Shown: positions 45,952-58,792 of the stretch, piece by piece
How positions within the stretch are numbered: the stretch's first letter is position 1
Layout of the letters: each line of letters opens with the position of its first letter
NCBI GenBank assembly: GCA_963082875.1
Contig: OY720100.1
Span: 2,480,001 to 2,544,000 of the forward strand
Direction of reading: 5' to 3'
Length of the DNA: 64,000 nucleotides
Origin: Corella eumyota
Taxonomy: Eukaryota; Chordata; Ascidiacea; Phlebobranchia; Corellidae
Translations under genes and position numbers: made by a program
Notes under the pieces: model-generated
The model's input: only the letters and a program-made list of their open reading frames with translations
The model's database searches: none
Told to the model about the DNA's origin: nothing

Positions 45952-48900
45952 GTCATGTGACCCTGTGTCGTCATATACATATATAGTTTTAAATAAAAAT
46001 AAAATTTTTTTTTTAAAAATTTTAATTTAAATTTACCTAAATACCTGCAGCGGCCTAATAAACGTATTTTAAAAATATTATTTCAAAATATTAATATTCA
46101 AAAAAGTTATGAGCATATTTCATAAAAATCGCCAAATCTCAAAATTTAAAATTTATGGTCTAATTACAAGCGCATTGGTTAAACTTAAATACGTATAAAA
46201 GAAATTTGCAAAAATATTCAAAAACAAAAAAGTTAGATCGAATTTTTAGTTTCACTAATTCTGACGTCATGTGACCCTGTGTCGTCATATACATATATAG
46301 TTTTGAATAAAAATAATTTTTTTTTTTTTTAATTTTAATTTAAATTTACCTAAATACCTGCAGCGGCCTAATAAACGTATTTTAAAAATATTATTTCAAA
46401 ATATTAATATTCATAAAAGTTATGAGCATATTTCATAAAAATCGCCAAATCTCAAAATTTAAAATTTATGGTCTAATTACAAGCGCATTGGTTAAACTTA
46501 AATACGTATAAAAGAAATTTGCAAAAATATTCAAAAACAAAAAAGTTAGATCGAATTTTTAGTTTCACTAATTCTGACGTCATGTGACCCTGTGTCGTCA
46601 TATACATATATAGTTTTAAATAAAAATAAATTTTTTTTTTTTTAATTTTAATTTACATTTACCAAAATACCTGCAGCGGCCTAATAAACGTATTTTAAAA
46701 ATATTATTTCAAAATATTAATATTCACAAAAGTTATGAGCATATTTCATAAAAATCGCCAAATCTTAAATTTTAAAATTTATGGTCTGATTACAAGCGCA
46801 TTGGTTAAACTTAAATACGTATAAAAGAAATTTGCAAAAATATTCAAAAACAAAAAAGTTAGATCGAATTTTTAGCTTCACTAATTCTGACGTCAGTTGA
46901 GTCTGTGACGTCATATACGTATATAGTTTTAAAATAAAAATTAAAAAAAAATTTTTCAAATTTTAATTAAACTTTACCAAAATAACTGCAGGGGCCTAAT
47001 AAACGTATTTTAAAAATATTATTTCAAAATATTAAAATCCATAAAAGTTATGAGCATATTTTAAAAAAATCGCCAAATCTCAAAATTTAAAATTTATGGT
47101 CTAATTACAAGCGCATTGGTTAAACTTAAATACGTATAAAAGAAATTTGCAAAAATATTCAAAAACAAAAAAGTTAGATCGAATTTTTAGTTTCACTAAT
47201 TCTGACGTCATGTGACCCTGTGTCGTCATATACATATATAGTTTTGAATAAAAATATTTTTTTTTTTTTAATTTTAATTTAAATTTACCTAAATACCTGC
47301 AGCGGCCTAATAAACGTATTTTAAAAATATTATTTCAAAATATTAATATTCATAAAAGTTATGAGCATATTTCATAAAAATCGCCAAATCTCAAAATTTA
47401 AAATCTATGGTCTAATTACAAGCGCATTGGTTAAACTTAAATACGTATAAAAGAAATTTGCAAAAATATTCAAAAACAAAAAAGTTAGATCGAATTTTTA
47501 GTTTCACTAATTCTGACGTCATGTGACCCCGTGTCGTCATATACATATATAGTTTTAAATAAAAATAATTTTTTTTTTTAAATTTTAATTTAAATTTACC
47601 AAAATACCTGCAGGGGCCTAATAAACGTATTTTACAAATATTATTTCAAAATATTAATATTCACAAAAGTTATGAGCATATTTCATAAAAATCGCCAAAT
47701 CTCAAATTTTAAAATTGATGGTCTGATTACAAGCGCATTGGTTAAACTTAAATACGTATAAAAGAAAATTTGCAAAAATATTCAAAAACAAAAAAGTTAG
47801 ATCGAATTTTTAGTTTCACTAATTCTGACGTCAGTTGAGTCTGTGACGTCATATACGTATATAGTTTTAAAATAAAAATTAAAAAAAAAAATTTCAAATT
47901 TTAATTAAACTTTACCAAAATAACTGCAGGGGCCTAATAAACGTATTTTAAAAATATTATTTCAAAATATTAATATCCATAAAAGTTATGAGCATATTTT
48001 ATAAAAATCCCCAAATCTCAAAATTTAAAATTTATGGTCTAATTACAAGCGCATTGGTTAAACTTAAATACGTATAAAAGAAATTTGCAAAAATATTCAA
48101 AAACAAAAAAGTTAGATCGAATTTTTAGTTTCACTAATTCTGACGTCATGTGACCCTGTGTCGTCATATACATATATAGTTTTGAATAAAAATATTTTTT
48201 TTTTTTTAATTTTAATTTAAATTTACCTAAATACCTGCAGCGGCCTAATAAACGTATTTTAAAAATATTATTTCAAAATATTAATATTCATAAAAGTTAT
48301 TAGCATATTTCATAAAAATCGCCAAATCTCAAAATTTAAAATCTATGGTCTAATTACAAGCGCATTGGTTAAACTTAAATACGTATAAAAGAAATTTGCA
48401 AAAATATTCAAAAACAAAAAAGTTAGATCGAATTTTTAGTTTCACTAATTCTGACGTCATGTGACCCCGTGTCGTCATATACAAATATAGTTTTAAATAA
48501 AAATAATTTTTTTTTTTTAATTTTAATTTAAATTTACCAAAATACCTGCAGGGGCCTAATAAACGTATTTTACAAATATTATTTCAAAATATTAATATTC
48601 ACAAAAGTTATGAGCATATTTCATAAAAATCGCCAAATCTCAAATTTTAAAATTGATGGTCTGATTACAAGCGCATTGGTTAAACTTAAATACGTATAAA
48701 AGAAAATTTGCAAAAATATTCAAAAACAAAAAAGTTAGATCGAATTTTTAGTTTCACTAATTCTGACGTCAGTTGAGTCTGTGACGTCATATACGTATAT
48801 AGTTTTAAAATAAAAATTAAAAAAAAAAATTTCAAATTTTAATTAAACTTTACCAAAATAACTGCAGGGGCCTAATAAACGTATTTTAAAAATATTATTT

Positions 48901-50022
48901 CAAAATATTAATATCCATAAAAGTTATGAGCATATTTTATAAAAATCGCCAAATCTCAAAATTTAAAATTTATGGTCTAATTACAAGCGCATTGGTTAAA
49001 CTTAAATACGTATAAAAGAAATTTGCAAAAATATTCAAAAACAAAAAAGTTAGATCGAATTTTTAGTTTCACTAATTTTGACGTCATGTGACCCTGTGTC
49101 GTCATATACATATATAGTTTTAAATAAAAATAAAATTTTTTTTTTTTAAATTTTAATTTGAATTTACCTAAATACCTGCAGCGGCCTAATAAACGTATTT
49201 TAAAAATATTATTTCAAACATTAATATTCATAAAAGTTATGAGCATATTTCATAAAAATCGCCAAATCTCAAAATTTAAAATTTATGGTCTAATTACAAG
49301 CGCATTGGTTAAACTTAAATACGTATAAAAGAAATTTGCAAAAATATTCAAAAACAAAAAAGTTAGATCGAATTTTTAGTTTCACTAATTCTGACGTCAT
49401 GTGACCCTGTGTCGTCATATACATATATAGTTTTAAATAAAAATAAAATTTTTTTTTTAAAAATTTTAATTTAAATTTACCTAAATACCTGCAGCGGCCT
49501 AATAAACGTATTTTAAAAATATTATTTCAAAATATTAATATTCAAAAAAGTTATGAGCATATTTCATAAAAATCGCCAAATCTCAAAATTTAAAATTTAT
49601 GGTCTAATTACAAGCGCATTGGTTAAACTTAAATACGTATAAAAGAAATTTGCAAAAATATTCAAAAACAAAAAAGTTAGATCGAATTTTTAGTTTCACT
49701 AATTCTGACGTCATGTGACCCTGTGTCGTCATATACATATATAGTTTTGAATAAAAATAATTTTTTTTTTTTTTAATTTTAATTTAAATTTACCTAAATA
49801 CCTGCAGCGGCCTAATAAACGTATTTTAAAAATATTATTTCAAAATATTAATATTCATAAAAGTTATGAGCATATTTCATAAAAATCGCTAAATCTCAAA
49901 ATTTAAAATTTATGGTCTAATTACAAGCGCATTGGTTAAACTTAAATACGTATAAAAGAAATTTGCAAAAATTTTCAAAAACAAAAAAGTTAGATCGAAT
50001 TTTTAGTTTCACTAATTCTGAC

Positions 50023-50335
50023 GTCATGTGACCCTGTGTCGTCATATACATATATAGTTTTAAATAAAAATAAATTTTTTTTTTTTTAATTTTAATTTAC
50101 ATTTACCAAAATACCTGCAGCGGCCTAATAAACGTATTTTAAAAATATTATTTCAAAATATTAATATTCACAAAAGTTATGAGCATATTTCATAAAAATC
50201 GCCAAATCTCAAATTTTAAAATTGATGGTCTGATTACAAGCGCATTGGTTAAACTTAAATACGTATAAAAGAAATTTGCAAAAATATTCAAAAACAAAAA
50301 AGTTAGATCGAATTTTTAGCTTCACTAATTCTGAC
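50023..50335. repeat. Subtype c monomer with an f patch
   Basis: Both ends are subtype c (AATTTACATTTACC at the front, TTTTTAGCTTCAC at the tail, GAAATTTGC). The middle has CTCAAATTTTAAAATTGATGG as in f. A short internal tract (about 50205-50228) is therefore f-like inside c, as expected from gene conversion without crossing-over. Confidence 0.7.
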
Positions 50336-51588
50336 GTCAGTTGAGTCTGTGACGTCATATACGTATATAGTTTTAAAATAAAAATTAAAAAAAAATTTTT
50401 CAAATTTTAATTAAACTTTACCAAAATAACTGCAGGGGCCTAATAAACGTATTTTAAAAATATTATTTCAAAATATTAAAATCCATAAAAGTTATGAGCA
50501 TATTTTATAAAAATCGCCAAATCTCAAAATTTAAAATTTATGGTCTAATTACAAGCGCATTGGTTAAACTTAAATACGTATAAAAGAAATTTGCAAAAAT
50601 ATTCAAAAACAAAAAAGTTAGATCGAATTTTTAGTTTCACTAATTCTGACGTCATGTGACCCTGTGTCGTCATATACATATATAGTTTTGAATAAAAATA
50701 TTTTTTTTTTTTTAATTTTAATTTAAATTTACCTAAATACCTGCAGCGGCCTAATAAACGTATTTTAAAAATATTATTTCAAAATATTAATATTCATAAA
50801 AGTTATAAGCATATTTCATAAAAATCGCCAAATCTCAAAATTTAAAATCTATGGTCTAATTACAAGCGCATTGGTTAAACTTAAATACGTATAGAAGAAA
50901 TTTCCAAAAATATTCAAAAACAAAAAAGTTAGATCGAATTTTTAGTTTCACTAATTCTGACGTCATGTGACCCCGTGTCGTTGTATACATATATAGTTTT
51001 AAATAAAAATAATTTTTTTTTTTTAATTTTAATTTAAATTTACCTAAATACCTGCAGGGGCCTAATAAACGTATTTTACAAATATTATTTCAAAATATTA
51101 ATATTCACAAAAGTTATGAGCATATTTCATAAAAATCGCCAAATCTCAAATTTTAAAATTGATGGTCTGATTACAAGCGCATTGGTTAAACTTAAATACG
51201 TATAAAAGAAAATTTGCAAAAATATTCAAAAACATAAAAGCTAGATCGAATTTTTAGTTTCACTAATTCTGACGTCAGTTGAGTCTGTGACGTCATATAC
51301 GTATATAGTTTTAAAATAAAAATTAAAAAAAAATTTTTCAAACTTTAATTAAACTTTACCAAAATAACTGCAGGGGCCTAATAAACGTATTTTAAAAATA
51401 TTATTTCAAAATATTAATATCCATAAAAGTTATGAGCATATTCTATAAAAATCGCCAAATCTCAAAATTTAAAATTTATGGTCTAATTACAAGCGCATTG
51501 GTTAAACTTAAATACGTATAAAAGAAATTTGCAAAAATATTCAAAAACAAAAAAGTTAGATCGAATTTTTAGTTTCACTAATTCTGAC

Positions 51589-51900
51589 GTCATGTGACCC
51601 CGTGTCGTCATATACATATATAGTTTTAAATAAAAATAATTTTTTTTTTTTAATTTTAATTTAAATTTGCCAAAATACCTGCAGGGGCCTAATAAACGTA
51701 TTTTACAAATATTATTTCAAAATATTAATATTCACAAAAGTTATGAGCATATTTCATAAAAATCGCCAAATCTCAAATTTTAAAATTGATGGTCTGATTA
51801 CAAGCGCATTGGTTAAACTTAAATACGTATAAAAGAAAATTTGCAAAAATATTCAAAAACAAAAAAGTTAGATCGAATTTTTAGCTTCACTAATTCTGAC
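51589..51900. repeat. f/c hybrid monomer
   Basis: The front and middle are subtype f (CCCCGTG, GGGGCC, TTTTACAAAT, TTGATGG, GAAAATTTGC), but the tail ends TTTTTAGCTTCAC like c and the next monomer is d. The exchange in the last ~60 bp joins f of one unit to d of another and explains the local order g-f-d-e-f-g. It also has TTTGCCAAAATACC instead of TTTACCAAAATACC. Confidence 0.75.
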
Positions 51901-54716
51901 GTCAGTTGAGTCTGTGACGTCATATACGTATATAGTTTTAAAATAAAAATTAAAAAAAAATTTTTCAAATTTTAATTAAACTTTACCAAAATAACTGCAG
52001 GGGCCTAATAAACGTATTTTAAAAATATTATTTCAAAATATTAAAATCCATAAAAGTTATGAGCATATTTTATAAAAATCGCCAAATCTCAAAATTTAAA
52101 ATTTATGGTCTAATTACAAGCGCATTGGTTAAACTTAAATACGTATAAAAGAAATTTGCAAAAATATTCAAAAACAAAAAAGTTAGATCGAATTTTTAGT
52201 TTCACTAATTCTGACGTCATGTGACCCTGTGTCGTCATATACATATATAGTTTTGAATAAAAATATTTTTTTTTTTTTAATTTTAATTTAAATTTACCTA
52301 AATACCTGCAGCGGCCTAATAAACGTATTTTAAAAATATTATTTCAAAATATTAATATTCATAAAAGTTATAAGCATATTTCATAAAAATCACCAAATCT
52401 CAAAATTTAAAATCTATGGTCTAATTACAAGCGCATTGGTTAAACTTAAATACGTATAGAAGAAATTTGCAAAAATATTCAAAAACAAAAAAGTTAGATC
52501 GAATTTTTAGTTTCACTAATTCTGACGTCATGTGACCCCGTGTCGTTGTATACATATATAGTTTTAAATAAAAATAATTTTTTTTTTTTAATTTTAATTT
52601 AAATTTACCTAAATACCTGCAGGGGCCTAATAAACGTATTTTACAAATATTATTTCAAAATATTAATATTCACAAAAGTTATGAGCATATTTCATAAAAA
52701 TCGCCAAATCTCAAATTTTAAAATTGATGGTCTGATTACAAGCGCATTGGTTAAACTTAAATACGTATAAAAGAAAATTTGCAAAAATATTCAAAAACAA
52801 AAAAGTTAGATCGAATTTTTAGTTTCACTAATTCTGACGTCAGTTGAGTCTGTGACGTCATATACGTATATAGTTTTAAAATAAAAATTAAAAAAAAATT
52901 TTCAAATTTTAATTAAACTTTACCAAAATAACTGCAGGGGCCTAATAAACGTATTTTAAAAATATTATTTCAAAATATTAATATCCATAAAAGTTATGAG
53001 CATATTTTATAAAAATCGCCAAATCTCAAAATTTAAAATTTATGGTCTAATTACAAGCGCATTGGTTAAACTTAAATACGTATAAAAGAAATTTGCAAAA
53101 ATATTCAAAAACAAAAAAGTTAGATCGAATTTTTAGTTTCACTAATTCTGACGTCAGGTGAGTCTGTGACGTCATATACGTATATAATTTTAAAATAAAA
53201 ATTAAAAAAAAAAATTTCAAATTTTAATTAAACTTTACCAAAATAACTGCAGGGGCCTAATAAACGTATTTTAAAAATATTATTTCAAAATATTAATATC
53301 CATAAAAGTTATGAGCATATTTTATAAAAATTGCCAAATCTCAAAATTTAAAATTCATGGTCTAATTACAAGCGCATTGGTTAAACTTAAATACGTATAA
53401 AAGAAATTTGCAAAAATATTCAAAAACAAAAAAGTTAGATCGAATTTTTAGTTTCACTAATTCTGACGTCATGTGACCCTGTGTCGTCATATACATATAT
53501 AGTTTTGAATAAAAATATTTTTTTTTTTTTAATTTTAATTTAAATTTACCAAAATACCTGCAGCGGCCTAATAAACGTATTTTAAAAATATTATTTCAAA
53601 ATATTAATATTCATAAAAGTTATGAGCATATTTCATAAAAATCGCCAAATCTCAAAATTTAAAATCTATGGTCTAATTACAAGCGCATTGGTTAAACTTA
53701 AATACGTATAAAAGAAATTTGCAAAAATATTCAAAAACAAAAAAGTTAGATCGAATTTTTAGTTTAACTAATTCTGACGTCATGTGACCCCGTGTCGTCA
53801 TATACATATATAGTTTTAAATAAAAATAATTTTTTTTTTTTAATTTTAATTTAAATTTACCAAAATACCTGCAGGGGCCTAATAAACGTATTTTACAAAT
53901 ATTATTTCAAAATATTAATATTCACAAAAGTTATGAGCATATTTCATAAAAATCGCCAAATCTCAAATTTTAAAATTGATGGTCTGATTACAAGCGCATT
54001 GGTTAAACTTAAATACGTATAAAAGAAAATTTGCAAAAATATTCAAAAACAAAAAAGTTAGATCGAATTTTTAGTTTCACTAATTCTGACGTCAGTTGAG
54101 TCTGTGACGTCATATACGTATATAGTTTTAAAATAAAAATTAAAAAAAAAATTTTCAAATTTTAATTAAACTTTACCAAAATAACTGCAGGGGCCTAATA
54201 AACGTATTTTAAAAATATTATTTCAAAATATTAATATCCATAAAAGTTATGAGCATATTTTATAAAAATCGCCAAATCTCAAAATTTAAAATTTATGGTC
54301 TAATTACAAGCGCATTGGTTAAACTTAAATACGTATAAAAGAAATTTGCAAAAATATTCAAAAACAAAAAAGTTAGATCGAATTTTTAGTTTCACTAATT
54401 CTGACGTCATGTGACCCTGTGTCGTCATATACATATATAGTTTTGAATAAAAATATTTTTTTTTTTTTAATTTTAATTTAAATTTACCAAAATACCTGCA
54501 GCGGCCTAATAAACGTATTTTAAAAATATTATTTCAAAATATTAATATTCATAAAAGTTATGAGCATATTTCATAAAAATCGCCAAATCTCAAAATTTAA
54601 AATCTATGGTCTAATTACAAGCGCATTGGTTAAACTTAAATACGTATAAAAGAAATTTGCAAAAATATTCAAAAACAAAAAAGTTAGATCGAATTTTTAG
54701 TTTCACTAATTCTGAC

Positions 54717-55027
54717 GTCATGTGACCCCGTGTCGTTATATACATATATAGTTTAAAATAAAAATAATTTTTTTTTTTAAATTTTAATTTACATTTACCA
54801 AAATACCTGCAGGGGCCTAATAAACGTATTTTACAAATATTATTTCAAAATATTAATATTCACAAAAGTTATGAGCATATTTCATAAAAATCGCCAAATC
54901 TCAAAATTTAAAATCTATGGTCTAATTACAAGCGCATTGGTTAAACTTAAATACGTATAAAAGAAATTTGCAAAAATATTCAAAAACAAAAAAGTTAGAT
55001 CGAATTTTTAGTTTAACTAATTCTGAC
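54717..55027. repeat. f/e hybrid monomer
   Basis: The front is f-like (CCCCGTG, GGGGCC, TTTTACAAAT, ATTCACAAAAG, with ACATTTACC) and the tail is e-like (CAAAATTTAAAATCTATGG, GGTCTAATTAC, AGTTTAACTAATTC). The tail marker TTTAACTAA is shared with the e copy at 53468. The following f and g copies (55028, 55340) match 53779 and 54091 at a 1,249-bp offset, so this is the junction of a four-monomer duplication. Confidence 0.78.
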
Positions 55028-55654
55028 GTCATGTGACCCCGTGTCGTCATATACATATATAGTTTTAAATAAAAATAATTTTTTTTTTTTAATTTTAATT
55101 TAAATTTACCAAAATACCTGCAGGGGCCTAATAAACGTATTTTACAAATATTATTTCAAAATATTAATATTCACAAAAGTTATGAGCATATTTCATAAAA
55201 ATCGCCAAATCTCAAATTTTAAAATTGATGGTCTGATTACAAGCGCATTGGTTAAACTTAAATACGTATAAAAGAAAATTTGCAAAAATATTCAAAAACA
55301 AAAAAGTTAGATCGAATTTTTAGTTTCACTAATTCTGACGTCAGTTGAGTCTGTGACGTCATATACGTATATAGTTTTAAAATAAAAATTAAAAAAAAAA
55401 TTTTCAAATTTTAATTAAACTTTACCAAAATAACTGCAGGGGCCTAATAAACGTATTTTAAAAATATTATTTCAAAATATTAATATCCATAAAAGTTATG
55501 AGCATATTTTATAAAAATCGCCAAATCTCAAAATTTAAAATTTATGGTCTAATTACAAGCGCATTGGTTAAACTTAAATACGTATAAAAGAAATTTGCAA
55601 AAATATTCAAAAACAAAAAAGTTAGATCGAATTTTTAGTTTCACTAATTCTGAC

Positions 55655-56284
55655 GTCAGGTGAGTCTGTGACGTCATATACGTATATAGTTTTAAAAAAA
55701 AAATTAAAAAAAAAATTTTCAAATTTTAATTAAACTTTACCAAAATAACTGCAGGGGCCTAATAAACGTATTTTAAAAATATTATTTCAAAATATTAATA
55801 TCCATAAAAGTTATGAGCATATTTTATAAAAATCGCCAAATCTCAAAATTTAAAATTTATGGTCTAATTACAAGCGCATTGGTTAAACTTAAATACGTAT
55901 AAAAGAAATTTGCAAAAATATTCAAAAACAAAAAAGTTAGATCGAATTTTTAGTTTCACTAATTCTGACGTCAGGTGAGTCTGTGACGTCATATACGTAT
56001 ATAGTTTTAAAAAAAAAATTAAAAAAAAAAATTTCAAATTTTAATTAAACTTTACCAAAATAACTGCAGGGGCCTAATAAACGTATTTTAAAAATATTAT
56101 TTCAAAATATTAATATCCATAAAAGTTATGAGCATATTTTATAAAAATCGCCAAATCTCAAAATTTAAAATTTATGGTCTAATTACAAGCGCATTGGTTA
56201 AACTTAAATACGTATAAAAGAAATTTGCAAAAATATTCAAAAACAAAAAAGTTAGATCGAATTTTTAGTTTCACTAATTCTGAC
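55655..56284. repeat. Subtype h monomer duplicated in tandem (315 bp x 2)
   Basis: Two h copies follow each other (55655 and 55970), both with GTCAGGTGAGTCTG and TTTTAAAAAAAAAATT instead of TTTTAAAATAAAAATT. Elsewhere h occurs once between g and i. They differ only in the length of the A/T tract near 56030, so the doubling is recent. Confidence 0.82.
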
Positions 56285-58792
56285 GTCATGTGACCCTGTG
56301 TCGTCATATACATATATAGTTTTAAATAAAAATAAAATTTTTTTTTTTTATATTTTAATTTAAATTTACCTAAATACCTGCAGCGGCCTAATAAACGTAT
56401 TTTAAAAATATTATTTCAAACATTAATATTCATAAAATTTATGAGCATATTTCATAAAAATCGCCAAATCTCAAAATTTAAAATTTATGGTCTAATTACA
56501 AGCGCATTGTTTAAACTTAAATACGTATAAAAGAAATTTGCAAAAATATTCAAAAACGAAAAAGTTAGATCGAATTTTTAGTTTCACTAATTCTGACGTC
56601 ATGTGACCCTGTGTCGTCATATACATATATAGTTTTGAATAAAAATAATTTTTTTTTTTTTTAAATTTTAATTTAAATTTACCTAAATACCTGCAGCGGC
56701 CTAATAAACGTATTTTAAAAATATTATTTTAAAATATTAATATTCATAAAAGTTATGAGCATATTTCATAAAAATCGCCAAATCTCAAAATTTAAAATTT
56801 ATGGTCTAATTACAAGCGCATTGGTTAAACTTAAATACGTATAAAAGAAATTTGCAAAAATATTCAAAAACGAAAAAGTTAGATCGAATTTTTAGTTTCA
56901 CTAATTCTGACGTCATGTGACCCTGTGTCGTCATATACATATATAGTTTTGAATAAAAATAATTTTTTTTTTTTTAAATTTTAATTTAAATTTACCTAAA
57001 TACCTGCAGCGGCCTAATAAACGTATTTTAAAAATATTATTTTAAAATATTAATATTCATAAAAGTTATGAGCATATTTCATAAAAATCGCCAAATCTCA
57101 AAATTTAAAATTTATGGTCTAATTACAAGCGCATTGGTTAAACTTAAATACGTATAAAAGAAATTTGCAAAAATATTCAAAAACAAAAAAGTTAGATCGA
57201 ATTTTTAGTTTCACTAATTCTGACGTCATGTGACCCTGTGTCGTCATATACATATATAGTTTTGAATAAAAATAATTTTTTTTTTTTTTAATTTTAATTT
57301 AAATTTACCTAAATACCTGCAGCGGCCTAATAAACGTATTTTAAAAATATTATTTCAAAATATTAATATTCATAAAAGTTATGAGCATATTTCATAAAAA
57401 TCGCTAAATCTCAAAATTTAAAATTTATGGTCTAATTACAAGCGCATTGGTTAAACTTAAATACGTATAAAAGAAATTTGCAAAAATATTCAAAAACAAA
57501 AAAGTTAGATCGAATTTTTAGTTTCACTAATTCTGACGTCAGGTGAGTCTGTGACGTCATATACGTATATAGTTTTAAAAAAAAAATTAAAAAAAAAAAT
57601 TTCAAATTTTAATTAAACTTTACCAAAATAACTGCAGGGGCCTAATAAACGTATTTTAAAAATATTATTTCAAAATATTAAAATCCATAAAAGTTATGAA
57701 CATATTTTATAAAAATCGCCAAATCTCAAAATTTAAAATTTATGGTCTAATTACAAGCGCATTGGTTAAACTTAAATACGTATAAAAGAAATTTGCAAAA
57801 ATATTCAAAAACAAAAACGTTAGATCGAATTTTTAGTTTCACTAATTCTGACGTCATGTGACCCTGTGTCGTCATATACATATATAGTTTTAAATAAAAA
57901 TAAAATTTTTTTTTTTTATATTTTAATTTAAATTTACCTAAATACCTGCAGCGGCCTAATAAACGTATTTTAAAAATATTATTTCAAACATTAATATTCA
58001 TAAAATTTATGAGCATATTTCATAAAAATCGCCAAATCTCAAAATTTAAAATTTATGGTCTAATTACAAGCGCATTGTTTAAACTTAAATACGTATAAAA
58101 GAAATTTGCAAAAATATTCAAAAACGAAAAAGTTAGATCGAATTTTTAGTTTCACTAATTCTGACGTCATGTGACCCTGTGTCGTCATATACATATATAG
58201 TTTTGAATAAAAATAATTTTTTTTTTTTTAAAATTTTAATTTAAATTTACCTAAATACCTGCAGCGGCCTAATAAACGTATTTTAAAAATATTATTTTAA
58301 AATATTAATATTCATAAAAGTTATGAGCATATTTCATAAAAATCGCCAAATCTCAAAATTTAAAATTTATGGTCTAATTACAAGCGCATTGGTTAAACTT
58401 AAATACGTATAAAAGAAATTTGCAAAAATATTCAAAAACGAAAAAGTTAGATCGAATTTTTAGTTTCACTAATTCTGACGTCATGTGACCCTGTGTCGTC
58501 ATATACATATATAGTTTTGAATAAAAATAATTTTTTTTTTTTTAAATTTTAATTTAAATTTACCTAAATACCTGCAGCGGCCTAATAAACGTATTTTAAA
58601 AATATTATTTTAAAATATTAATATTCATAAAAGTTATGAGCATATTTCATAAAAATCGCCAAATCTCAAAATTTAAAATTTATGGTCTAATTACAAGCGC
58701 ATTGGTTAAACTTAAATACGTATAAAAGAAATTTGCAAAATTATTCAAAAACAAAAAAGTTAGATCGAATTTTTAGTTTCACTAATTCTGAC
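56285..58792. repeat. 1,568-bp five-monomer duplication, second copy partial (i-j-j)
   Basis: i at 56285, j at 56598 and j at 56912 correspond to 57853, 58166 and 58480, each shifted by 1,568 bp. Between them lie a b copy (57225) and an h copy (57538). Both i copies have the private ATAAAATTTATGAG and GCATTGTTTAAAC. The doubled j is shared, so the j-j duplication came before the five-monomer event. Confidence 0.85.
57538..57852. repeat. h/d mosaic monomer
   Basis: It starts as subtype h (GTCAGGTGAGTCTG, TTTTAAAAAAAAAATT) but has the TATTAAAATCCATAAAAG of subtype d, plus TTATGAACATATTTTA and AAAAACGTTAGATCG seen nowhere else nearby. It stands out of order, directly after b, and looks like the product of an exchange between two B-family positions of the HOR. 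Confidence 0.7.
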
